A DNA stretch of 36,724 nucleotides, taken from the NCBI GenBank assembly GCA_946408655.1, contig CAMJTE010000006.1, positions 1-36,724 on the forward strand, given 5' to 3'. Source of the stretch: an uncultured Caryophanales bacterium (GTDB lineage: Bacteria; Bacillota_I; Bacilli_A; RF39; UBA660). Below are positions 10,112 through 18,311 of the stretch, in pieces (the stretch's first letter is position 1; each line of letters starts with the position of its first letter). A model generated the notes under the pieces. That model made no database searches. It saw nothing but the letters and a program-made list of their open reading frames with translations, and was not told the origin of the DNA. The position numbers were made by a program, and so were the translations under genes.

Positions 10112-10132
10112 AAAAGTAGCTAAGCTACTTCA
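10112..10132 (-). terminator. Intrinsic terminator of the 10125 gene, back to back with the previous one
   Basis: Minus strand aagtagc-tta-gctactt followed by TTTT. Confidence 0.7.
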
Positions 10133-11438
10133 TGTTTTTAATTCTATTAAACAAAATTAGTAAGAATAACATTAACATTAATATTGATGTTGAAAGTATT
10201 GCGATAGTTACTAAATATTTATTGTTAAGAATAGATAAATTTTCTAAATCTTGAGTCTCATACCTTTGTAATGTCTTATCTTTACTATCGTATCTATACC
10301 ATCCTAAAGAACCTGTATTAACATTCATTCCATATACTAAGTAAAAATCACTTTTCTTATTAGCCTTATAGGAAGTAACTTTATCACCATTTATATCAAT
10401 ATTAACTTTCTTTAGTCCTTTTGGAACACTACTAGGTTTTGTATAATATAGTTTAATACTATTAAAAGTTATTTCATGATAAATAGAATAAGATTTACTC
10501 TTAGGATCATATATATATAACTTAATATTACCTTTTTCATCTTTTAAACCAACTAGTATATAACCTGTAATCTCATTATATAAAGCAGGCACTTTTTTAT
10601 TATCAATACCAGCTTCAATTGGACTAAAATTATCAGGAGCAGTTAGTTGTTCTACTTTTTTTACAACATTATAATTCTTTTTACCTATCTTAACTTTTAT
10701 TGGATCAATATCTTTAACGTTAATAGTTATGCTATATACTCTTTCATTACCATTTTCGGCAATAACAGTAATTTTTATATTATTAACTCCATCAGTAAGT
10801 TTAATACTACCCGTTCCAATAATATTTGCGTTATCGTCACTTGGAGTAGCTGTAATATTAACACTCGTTACATCTTCATCTACATCAAGAGTATATTCTG
10901 TTTTTTCTTTATCAAAATCTAATTCATATCCTTCTACTTTTAAACTAGATAAATAATTATCAGAACTATACTCTTTATTAATATCTATTGTATCATCACC
11001 ATAGTCATAAGATTGCTTATTCTTCTTACTGCTTGATGAACCATTATTATTAGAATTATTGCCTCTACTTGGTTCTACAACTCTAACTGTAATAGATTTA
11101 CTAGTTGTATAATCCTGTTCATTTCCAGGTTCCATTGTAGTTGCCGATATAGGCGTAACTGTTATTGTCGCACTACCAGCCTTTTTAGCCGTAAAATTCG
11201 CACTTACAAAACCACTTTCAATCCAGTCAGTTTGCATACCTCCATCTAAAACCGAAGTATCACTAGAGCTAATTCTAAATTTACCCTCAATGCCATTTAG
11301 ACTAACAGAGATAGTTACTCTATCAGATACAGTAGCAGTAGTAGGGCTTGCTGAAACATTCATTGATGCAGCAAGCATGTGGGGTAAAAACATAATACTA
11401 GATAAAACTATAGTTATAAATAATAATATTTTTTTCAT
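10125..11438 (-). CDS. Secreted, membrane-anchored protein with Big-like and cadherin-like beta-sandwich domains
   Basis: Signal peptide, LSSLKVEGYELDFDKEKTEYTLDV...ITATPSDDNANIIGTGSIKL...NGNERVYSITI, C-terminal TM helix. Confidence 0.8.
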   Translation of the reverse strand: MKKILLFITIVLSSIMFLPHMLAASMNVSASPTTATVSDRVTISVSLNGIEGKFRISSSDTSVLDGGMQTDWIESGFVSANFTAKKAGSATITVTPISATTMEPGNEQDYTTSKSITVRVVEPSRGNNSNNNGSSSSKKNKQSYDYGDDTIDINKEYSSDNYLSSLKVEGYELDFDKEKTEYTLDVDEDVTSVNITATPSDDNANIIGTGSIKLTDGVNNIKITVIAENGNERVYSITINVKDIDPIKVKIGKKNYNVVKKVEQLTAPDNFSPIEAGIDNKKVPALYNEITGYILVGLKDEKGNIKLYIYDPKSKSYSIYHEITFNSIKLYYTKPSSVPKGLKKVNIDINGDKVTSYKANKKSDFYLVYGMNVNTGSLGWYRYDSKDKTLQRYETQDLENLSILNNKYLVTIAILSTSILMLMLFLLILFNRIKNMK

Positions 11439-11445
11439 ACATCAC

Positions 11446-13515
11446 CTATTGTTCTATTGTTGACTTTCCAAGTACAACATTCTTTAATTTTCCATAATCA
11501 GCCGCAGTTACTGTTTTACTATGATTAACATCACTAGCTTCGATTTGAGCATCAGTTAAATTACTATTACCTAATACATAATTCTTAATTTTAGCATAAT
11601 CTACTGCAGTAATTTTACCATCACCATTAACATCACCATATACTACTGTTTTTAAAGTCTTTTCTTCATCTTTAGTTTTAATAGTTACACTATAACCTGT
11701 TTTAATAGTATCACTAGCAACTACTTTGCCAGTTGTATCTTTAATAGTAACAGTTGCATTACTTCCAATCTTATTTGTAATTTGATTAATATTAGAACCA
11801 ACACTAAATCCCATTAAATATTTATTATTATTCTTAATACCAGCGTTATTAAGTACATTCTCTACACTAACTTTATTATCTGAATTATCAGGAATAGGAG
11901 CAGCTTCTCTAATAATATTTATTGTGTAAGTACGTGTATCACCATTTTGTGCATTAACTGTGATATTATGTTTAGTATTATCACTTGTTAAACTAACATA
12001 ACCTGTCCCACTTATACTAGCATTAGAATTAACAGTTTCCGCATTTATAGTTACACTATTAACTCCACTTTTTACATAATAGTTATAATTAGTTACACCA
12101 CCATCAAATGATGAAACACTACTACCATTTATACTTAATGATTTTAAATAATTATTAGGATTTCCAGTATTAGGTAAACTAGTAGTTGCGGGCATATTAT
12201 TATAAACTGGAATGTAGAAGACAAATGAAGAGTCAAGTATTTTAGAATCATTATAAGATTTATATACTGAATTACCCTCAATCATTGGTGCTTGAATATT
12301 AGTTTGATATTGATGTTCAAAGTTATTACCACTTCTACTATTTACATTAGCAACTACATCCCATTTTTTAAAGTAAATTGTATTTTGTCCAATATTGATA
12401 TAGTTTTCACCAATCCATTTAGCCCCACCACGAATAGCTTTGTCTAAAGAATTCCATGGTCGATTATAAGTAGTAGTTTGATATCCACTACCTGTAGCCC
12501 AATAAAGACCATTGTATACTGGATTAGTTCCACTATATGCTCCTATATTATATGGATTATAAATACCGGAATAAGTATTTCCGTTATAAGTAAATGTTCC
12601 ACCACTTATTGCAGTAGTCGCATAACTATGTCCTCCTACTTCTTGTTTAGATAAAGAAGCAAGATATACTGGACTTACTTGTGACTCAGATGCCGCAGTT
12701 ATAAATGATGTTGCATAATTATTTAAATAATCTCCATTTAATAATTTTTGAACTACTGATAATGTTTGTAAATCTTTTTCATAAGCAAGTGCTTCAAACT
12801 GGAATACATACATATCAATTAAGAAATTTCTTGGATCCATATAGTAAGCAATAGTATCATAGTTAGCCGCAAACCAATCAGAACCATCATATGCTTTAAA
12901 TGTATCTGTATAGTAGTTATAAGAACCAGCCCAAGTATTTAGATAACCTACATTATTATAACCACCAGTTACCTCTAATAAACTATTTCCAAGAGTATTT
13001 TCACGACTTACAGCGTAATTAAAATCAATTCCTGTATTAACTGCAATAAACTTCCAATTAGGATGTGCAGCCTTTAAAATAGATAGTTTAGAAAAATAAC
13101 TCTCAGGAAATCCAGCATTAATAAATTCAGCCGTGTAGTTATTATCTACTTCCCCTTCTCTTTTTAGATTGCTATTACAGAAATATCCTGTATATACTTT
13201 AGATGGATTATTTTGAAATGAATAGTTAACTTTTACATAATAGGTATCACATCTAGTTTTATTAGGCGAAGCATAAGTTGCACCTTCTATTACGGTAACC
13301 TGATCTCCTGTATCAAGCCATACAACACCCGATACATATGAATCAAAATCAGTATCACGATATAAACACTTACCGGTTGAAGTACTTTTTAACTCACACT
13401 TAGCTCCATCAGTAATCAATACCGTTGCCTTATAATCAGCCTTAACAAAATTATTGAAAGCAAATACTGATACAAAGAAAACAAATATAAATATAAATCT
13501 CTTTAAACTATTCAT
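11446..13515 (-). CDS. Secreted N-acetylglucosaminidase-like protein with cadherin-like domain and C-terminal dockerin type I
   Basis: Glucosaminidase core (SPVYLASLSKQEVG...YNPYNIGAYSG...GGAKWIGENYI), cadherin-like block, GDVNGDGKITAVDYAKIKNYVLG...DVNHSKTVTAADYGKLKNVVLG dockerin repeats; ATG at 13515 preferred over GTG at 13524. Confidence 0.87.
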   Translation of the reverse strand: MNSLKRFIFIFVFFVSVFAFNNFVKADYKATVLITDGAKCELKSTSTGKCLYRDTDFDSYVSGVVWLDTGDQVTVIEGATYASPNKTRCDTYYVKVNYSFQNNPSKVYTGYFCNSNLKREGEVDNNYTAEFINAGFPESYFSKLSILKAAHPNWKFIAVNTGIDFNYAVSRENTLGNSLLEVTGGYNNVGYLNTWAGSYNYYTDTFKAYDGSDWFAANYDTIAYYMDPRNFLIDMYVFQFEALAYEKDLQTLSVVQKLLNGDYLNNYATSFITAASESQVSPVYLASLSKQEVGGHSYATTAISGGTFTYNGNTYSGIYNPYNIGAYSGTNPVYNGLYWATGSGYQTTTYNRPWNSLDKAIRGGAKWIGENYINIGQNTIYFKKWDVVANVNSRSGNNFEHQYQTNIQAPMIEGNSVYKSYNDSKILDSSFVFYIPVYNNMPATTSLPNTGNPNNYLKSLSINGSSVSSFDGGVTNYNYYVKSGVNSVTINAETVNSNASISGTGYVSLTSDNTKHNITVNAQNGDTRTYTINIIREAAPIPDNSDNKVSVENVLNNAGIKNNNKYLMGFSVGSNINQITNKIGSNATVTIKDTTGKVVASDTIKTGYSVTIKTKDEEKTLKTVVYGDVNGDGKITAVDYAKIKNYVLGNSNLTDAQIEASDVNHSKTVTAADYGKLKNVVLGKSTIEQ

Positions 13516-13581
13516 CACACACACCTACCTTCAATCTAATTATAACAAATTTCGACAAATAAATAAAGTAGTTCATGAAAA

Positions 13582-13604
13582 AAATAGGTATATTAAATAC
13601 CTAT
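13582..13604 (-). terminator. Intrinsic terminator of the type III toxin gene
   Basis: Minus strand aataggtat-ttaat-atacctatt followed by TTTTTTC. Confidence 0.75.
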
Positions 13605-14084
13605 TAGTTCTTTATCAATACTTAGTTCTTCTAGCATCATTTGCTTTATTTTATCAATATCCGGAAAGAATAAATTAATACCTTTTTTCTTTAAATTCAT
13701 CATTTCTTTAAAACTATTTAAAATTTTCTTTTGAATATACTCAGCAACTTTTGCTGGAATTCCATTAAAAACATGGACATGGTCTATATATTTTTCTAAC
13801 GTTGGAAATGCATTTTGAAGCAATATCGCATGTTCTCTTTCTAAAAACTTATCAATTAGTATTATATTACAAAAACCATACTTTTTTATTTTACTATCAA
13901 TGTTCTTCTTATATTTATCAACATTAGAACTTATTGGAATAAACCATAATATATCTTTATCTTTTATAGTAAAATATGTTGGACGTTTTTTACCACGTTC
14001 ATGATTAGTCATCAAATTATCATCATTAACAATATCAAAGAAACTATCTTTTATATGATACAGATATCCAGTTTTTACCTTCAT
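13593..14084 (-). CDS. cptN: Type III toxin-antitoxin endoribonuclease, ToxN/AbiQ superfamily (CptN-like)
   Basis: GYLYHIKDSFFD...RPTYFTIKDKDILWFIPISSNVDKYKK...AILLQNAFPTLEKYIDHVHVFNGIPA; preceded by terminator and tandem repeats as in ToxIN loci. Confidence 0.88.
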   Translation of the reverse strand: MKVKTGYLYHIKDSFFDIVNDDNLMTNHERGKKRPTYFTIKDKDILWFIPISSNVDKYKKNIDSKIKKYGFCNIILIDKFLEREHAILLQNAFPTLEKYIDHVHVFNGIPAKVAEYIQKKILNSFKEMMNLKKKGINLFFPDIDKIKQMMLEELSIDKELIGI

Positions 14085-14108
14085 TACAACACCTCTTAAG
14101 ATACAAAA

Positions 14109-14134
14109 GGAAACTTTAAATTAATAAAGCTTCC
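14109..14134 (-). terminator. Intrinsic terminator between the antitoxin repeats and toxin gene
   Basis: Minus strand GGAAGCUUUA-UUAAUU-UAAAGUUUCC (10 bp with one G-U) followed by UUUUGU. Confidence 0.85.
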
Positions 14135-14145
14135 AAATTTACCAG

Positions 14146-14237
14146 CAGGATTATTTATTACTCGCACCACCTGTAAGCGAGAAACATTGACTAACAGGAT
14201 TATTTATTACTCGCACCACCTGTAAGCGAGAAACATT
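14146..14237 (-). ncRNA. cptI: Type III antitoxin RNA: two perfect 43-nt repeats, 49-nt period (CptI-like)
   Basis: Identical copies at 14146-14188 and 14195-14237. Each RNA repeat has stem CUCGC/GCGAG, and loop ACAGG can pair with downstream CCUGU or CCUG, an H-type pseudoknot. Confidence 0.88.
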
Positions 14238-14261
14238 TACATTAATAATTAATGCAATTAA

Positions 14262-14290
14262 AGTATACTACTTTTTTTAAATAGTGTCAA
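14262..14290 (-). promoter_or_regulatory. Promoter of the antitoxin RNA
   Basis: TTGACA (14285-14290), 17-nt spacer, TATACT (14262-14267). Confidence 0.85.
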
Positions 14291-14311
14291 ATCAATTTTC
14301 TTGATATTTCA

Positions 14312-14695
14312 TCAAGTTATAATTAAACTTTTTTCTTTTAATCTATTGATTTTGCTTTGATTTACGGGATAAAAGGTAGCAAGATAATTATCTCCACTAT
14401 GTTTTAATTTTAATTTAACTACAATACAAATTTCATCTTTAAATTTACCAAAATATAACAAAGATTTTCTTTTCTTATCAAAATACACAAACAAAAGTTT
14501 TTTAATGATTTTATTAATATTAGACATTGCATAATTATAACTATCAATTGATGTAAACTCAGATATATGTTTATAAGTATGTTTATATAATCCACCAGAT
14601 TGAATAATTATTTGATTTTCATACTCTTGTAAATCATATTTCCTAGCAATTTTCCTACTAATTCTTCCAACAACTTTATTAAATTTCTTTTTCAA
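14312..14695 (-). CDS. Small nuclease-like protein, putative PBECR/BECR-fold toxin
   Basis: TTG start with SD-like agggga; GRISRKIARKYDL...GLYKHTYKHISEF...DEICIVVKLKLK...ATFYPVNQSKI resembles PBECR-type proteins; homology not searched. Confidence 0.5.
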   Translation of the reverse strand: MKKKFNKVVGRISRKIARKYDLQEYENQIIIQSGGLYKHTYKHISEFTSIDSYNYAMSNINKIIKKLLFVYFDKKRKSLLYFGKFKDEICIVVKLKLKHSGDNYLATFYPVNQSKINRLKEKSLIIT

Positions 14696-14730
14696 TATGT
14701 ATTTCCCCTGACTGTAAATTTAATAACTAA

Positions 14731-14749
14731 CCCACACAATAAGTGTGGG
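14731..14749 (-). terminator. Hairpin between the structured RNA and the small nuclease-like ORF
   Basis: Minus strand CCCACAC-TTATT-GTGTGGG; weak following T tract. Confidence 0.6.
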
Positions 14750-14914
14750 CATTAAGTAAATAAGGTAGTCTCCCAGTCCTACATGTATTCTTTCGGAATA
14801 TCCTACTCAAACTTATCAAATAAGCGTTAGTGCAAGAAGAAAATTTACACCCTCTTATTTACCTATTAATATTATATGACAACAAACATAAAATTAATGA
14901 TAAAATTTGTTGCT
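14750..14914 (-). ncRNA. Candidate structured RNA upstream of the 14312 ORF
   Basis: Long-range stem GUAAAUAAG (14854-14862) with CUUAUUUAC (14756-14764), internal hairpins CUUAU-UUG-AUAAG and UAUUC-CGAAA-GAAUA, 5' hairpin CAACAAA/UUUGUUG, promoter upstream. Confidence 0.6.
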
Positions 14915-14920
14915 AGAAAT

Positions 14921-14949
14921 AATTTAACATATTTTTAAACTAGTGTCAA
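14921..14949 (-). promoter_or_regulatory. Predicted promoter of the candidate RNA
   Basis: TTGACA, 17-nt spacer, TAAATT. Confidence 0.6.
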
Positions 14950-15076
14950 ATCACGTTTTTCATTAAAAATCTAAGTTTTTACAGTATAATATTTACAGTT
15001 TATCATAAAATGCTATACAATTTTTATTTTTTTGCACTATTTATAGCAATTATATTTTTTCAAATTTTCACCAAAT

Positions 15077-15811
15077 TTATTTATTTTCCTTAACATTTTT
15101 CTTAGGAATATACTCAACTTCATCTTGTTTATTACTAATATCAATTACTTTAGTTCCAGCAATATAATCATGAAGTCCTCTTGCATCACTTGTCATAAAT
15201 ATCATAATTAGAATTAGTATTTCAACTATAGATTGAATATTACTAACTACATAATTAGCCATGTAAAAATCATTAGCGCTAAATATATTAACAAAAATAA
15301 TTAAAACAAGATTAATAATTACACCATTTAATATCGCACATCTAATTAAATAATTAAATATAGTTAATTCTCCTTCTTTATTCTTAACTACTTTTAATTT
15401 CATAAGTTTTTTACCAACAGTTTGTCCATTCATAGAAAATTGAAATATACCAAAGTACGCAATAACTATCGCAATAGAAATAATAGTAGAAATAACAGAA
15501 TTCTTAGATATTTCGTAATTAAATTTCTTTATTTGTTTTTCATAACCTTTTTTATAATCATTATAACTATTTTTAATCTCATTATATTTTTTCTTAGTAA
15601 TCTTTTTATCCTTATATTTTTCTTTAGCATTCTCATATTTATTTTCTAACTTTTCATATTTATCAACATATACTTGATACTCTTTAGCTACCTTTTCATG
15701 ATTATCATATTGATAATTAATCTGTTTAATATTAGTAAGCCCAAATACAACTACACTAACTATAACCATATCGATAAAATATGCAGCAATTCTTTTAAAT
15801 CTTGTATTCAT
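15077..15811 (-). CDS. RDD family membrane protein with a coiled-coil insertion
   Basis: MNTRFKRIAAYFIDMVIVSVVV, NGQTVGKKLMKLKVV, RGLHDYIAGTKVI. Confidence 0.85.
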   Translation of the reverse strand: MNTRFKRIAAYFIDMVIVSVVVFGLTNIKQINYQYDNHEKVAKEYQVYVDKYEKLENKYENAKEKYKDKKITKKKYNEIKNSYNDYKKGYEKQIKKFNYEISKNSVISTIISIAIVIAYFGIFQFSMNGQTVGKKLMKLKVVKNKEGELTIFNYLIRCAILNGVIINLVLIIFVNIFSANDFYMANYVVSNIQSIVEILILIMIFMTSDARGLHDYIAGTKVIDISNKQDEVEYIPKKNVKENK

Positions 15812-15899
15812 AACACCATCTCCTTACTAAAACTATATCATACTTTTAATTTAAAATAAATATAATTATTAAAATTTAAAATAAATGATTATCACGCAA

Positions 15900-16799
15900 T
15901 CATATAAATCCAATTATTTTATTAATATCAGTAATTAATGAATTCTTTATACTATCGTCATGGATAATATCTATACTAGATTTTCTATATCCAATATGAT
16001 TTATAGAATTACCTGAATGATACACCTTATCTTTATCAATTATAAAATATCTGTCATGGAACGTATCATCATAATATACTTTTAAATTATGATAGTCACT
16101 ACTATATTTATCTATATCTAACTTAGTAAGTTTACTCCTCTTACCAGTTATAAGAATAACATTACAATCTAAATTTTTAATCATATCAAGTATAGTTTTA
16201 TCAGTATATCTATCTACTATAATCAATTCTTCTTTTGTTTCACTAAATATATCTAACACTTTAGAATATGCATCATAAATCTTACCATTAAAATATACTT
16301 CATTAATCTCTTTATCTTTCTCTAACTTATCAAGTGATTCTTGAATTATTTTAATATCATAATCATGTTCTAATACCATATTATTGATATATTTTTGTTC
16401 AAGTAAATTAGAAGATATATAATGTCTCATAGATACAAAAGCATCCATAATTCTAATACTAACTTCAACAGCAATTTTTGATTTCAAAATTGTACTTAAC
16501 ATAGCCACACCTTGTTCTGTAAAAACTCTAACTTTATATCTTCTACCACCATGCAACTTCTCATAACTTGAAGTCAAAATTTTTGACCTCAAGTTATCAT
16601 ACTCATCTTTTTCTAAAATCCATGAAAACCTTTCAGGAAACTTTTTAGGATTATTCTTTACTGCCTGATTAACTTCCTTTGTTCCATTTTTACATCCGTA
16701 AAGTAAAGCCAAATCTGAATCCAACATTACATATTTACCTCTAATCTCATAAATCATATCTTCTACTTTTACATCATTTTTAACAACAACTTCTTGCAT
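15900..16799 (-). CDS. ORF6N domain protein with a phospholipase-D-like C-terminal region
   Basis: IRGKYVMLDSDLALLYG...NPKKFPERFSW...RVFTEQGVAMLSTILKS; C-terminal FHDRYFIIDKDKVYHSGNSI; ATG at 16799 just downstream of a promoter. Confidence 0.82.
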   Translation of the reverse strand: MQEVVVKNDVKVEDMIYEIRGKYVMLDSDLALLYGCKNGTKEVNQAVKNNPKKFPERFSWILEKDEYDNLRSKILTSSYEKLHGGRRYKVRVFTEQGVAMLSTILKSKIAVEVSIRIMDAFVSMRHYISSNLLEQKYINNMVLEHDYDIKIIQESLDKLEKDKEINEVYFNGKIYDAYSKVLDIFSETKEELIIVDRYTDKTILDMIKNLDCNVILITGKRSKLTKLDIDKYSSDYHNLKVYYDDTFHDRYFIIDKDKVYHSGNSINHIGYRKSSIDIIHDDSIKNSLITDINKIIGFI

Positions 16800-16830
16800 T
16801 ACAAATACCTCCAACTCAAATATAATAAGT

Positions 16831-16859
16831 ACTCTAGCACACATCTAAACTACTGTCAA
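16831..16859 (-). promoter_or_regulatory. Promoter of the ORF6N gene
   Basis: TTGACA, 17-nt spacer, TAGAGT, consistent with the ATG at 16799. Confidence 0.65.
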
Positions 16860-17020
16860 ACAGGCACTTTATTAATAATTGATACCATATTTATACAATA
16901 TTTTAATTTTTGTATATCAGTATTTAAAATATTGTAAATAATACTGTACAGAATAACATAAAAGCAAAAAAAAATAGAAATTTTAATTCTATTTATACAA
17001 TCACAAACCACACAAAAAGC

Positions 17021-17060
17021 GGGTGCAAGAGAATCGACTAAAGCCGCTTCTCTTGCACCC
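17021..17060 (-). terminator. GC-rich hairpin, probable intrinsic terminator downstream of the prepilin gene
   Basis: 13-bp stem GGGTGCAAGAGAA/TTCTCTTGCACCC, 14-nt loop, followed on the minus strand by gcTTTTTG. Confidence 0.7.
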
Positions 17061-17122
17061 CCTATCCCTTCACTTACTCTGGTTGCCAAGTTTATGCCAT
17101 CATTTATTTCATCATGTAGTCA

Positions 17123-17196
17123 GAAAGTGCCAAGATTATATCTTGACACTTTCCTCCGAGCAAGACAAGCTTGCCTTACAAATCACTTCGTGATTT
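17123..17196 (-). repeat. Three consecutive hairpins downstream of the prepilin gene
   Basis: 17123-17153 (about 14 bp, 3-nt loop), 17160-17174 (gcaag/cttgc), 17180-17196 (aaatcac/gtgattt). Confidence 0.75.
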
Positions 17197-17236
17197 GCAT
17201 TAATCCATACTTTAATTAATCCCAAGCATCTACTTA

Positions 17237-18172
17237 CTAACTAACTTTAGTTATATCAGTAGATTTTGAGAGTTCAAGAACGGGACGGACCATATAACTG
17301 CTCGAAACACCGCCGTCGTCGCTGAGACCATTGACGAACACATTCCACACGTTAGAGGAGTCTGCTTTTGGAGTCATTGTCCAATACCAATAATTACTAT
17401 TATATACCCAAGTTGGGACATTTTCATTAACATCAGGATATACTCCAGCTCCTGCACTAGTTATACTCCAATCATATCCTAAATTAGGTAACAATTCATC
17501 AAATGTAATCAATCTTGCAGTTGCACTATCACCAGATTTAACCGCACCTTCTGCCCACTTATCTACTACTTGTTTTACTGTAGAAGTTGTGTAATCAACT
17601 GAACTTCCATATTGTACTTTTCCATATCCATTAGATTCTGATATAGTAATACCACTTAAATTTAAAGCATCCATTTCTGTTTTAGTAAGTGGATTTTCTT
17701 TTAATAGTTTTACTGTATCATTAGTAGTATCACTATCTTCTATTACATAGTATGTAACATTATTATATGATACATGATCACCTACAGTATATGCAGTATA
17801 AGTTGGAGCTGGTGGAGTCTTGTCAGTTCCATATGTATAATCTACTGTTCTTCCTCCTACTGTGCAACCTGTTAGATATACTGATGAATCAGAATTTAAC
17901 TGTGTAGTTGAACATTCAACTTTATTTCCACTATACTCAATAGTTAGTTGATCAACTGAAGTTGGGAATGTACCTGTATCTAATAAATATCCAGCAATTG
18001 CAAGTTCAATTGATCTACCATATGCATCAATGCTTCTTTTATCTGCTGCAATTCTAGCCTTTCTAATTATGTTCATTACCAGTGGGGTAACAATAAGAGC
18101 AAGTATAGCCATAATTACTAATACTGCAATCAATTCAATCAAAGTGAATCCTCTCTTTTTTAACTTTGTCAT
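17237..18172 (-). CDS. Type IV prepilin-like protein with a C-terminal lectin-like/DUF6273-like domain
   Basis: LKKRGFTLIELIAVLVIMAILALI class III signal; C-terminal WYWTMTPKADSSNVWNVFVNGLSDDGGVSSSYMVRPVLEL; ATG at 18172 with SD agagagg. Confidence 0.88.
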   Translation of the reverse strand: MTKLKKRGFTLIELIAVLVIMAILALIVTPLVMNIIRKARIAADKRSIDAYGRSIELAIAGYLLDTGTFPTSVDQLTIEYSGNKVECSTTQLNSDSSVYLTGCTVGGRTVDYTYGTDKTPPAPTYTAYTVGDHVSYNNVTYYVIEDSDTTNDTVKLLKENPLTKTEMDALNLSGITISESNGYGKVQYGSSVDYTTSTVKQVVDKWAEGAVKSGDSATARLITFDELLPNLGYDWSITSAGAGVYPDVNENVPTWVYNSNYWYWTMTPKADSSNVWNVFVNGLSDDGGVSSSYMVRPVLELSKSTDITKVS

Positions 18173-18311
18173 ATATATAACCTCTCTTTCTAATAAGGTA
18201 TCTTTGTTCCTTACCTTATGAATATAGTATACTATATATATATATTGCAAGCCTTTTTTTAAAATTTTACACATGATTTACAGTTTATATAAAAAGAAAA
18301 AGTAGAATTAA

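Noticed and set aside
10647-10956. Two plus-strand ORFs antisense to the cadherin-like protein gene
   Set aside because: AT-rich shadow ORFs with no recognisable domain
14146-14237. Two repeats could suggest a CRISPR array
   Set aside because: Only two 43-nt copies separated by 6 nt, no variable spacers and no cas genes; promoter, terminator and toxin context fits type III antitoxin
15422-15859. Plus-strand ORFs antisense to the RDD gene
   Set aside because: Low-complexity shadow translations
16856-17089. 77-aa minus-strand ORF (MATRVSEGIGGAREAALVDSLAPAF...)
   Set aside because: Runs through the terminator hairpin, TTG start without an SD, and ends in low-complexity sequence; more likely spurious
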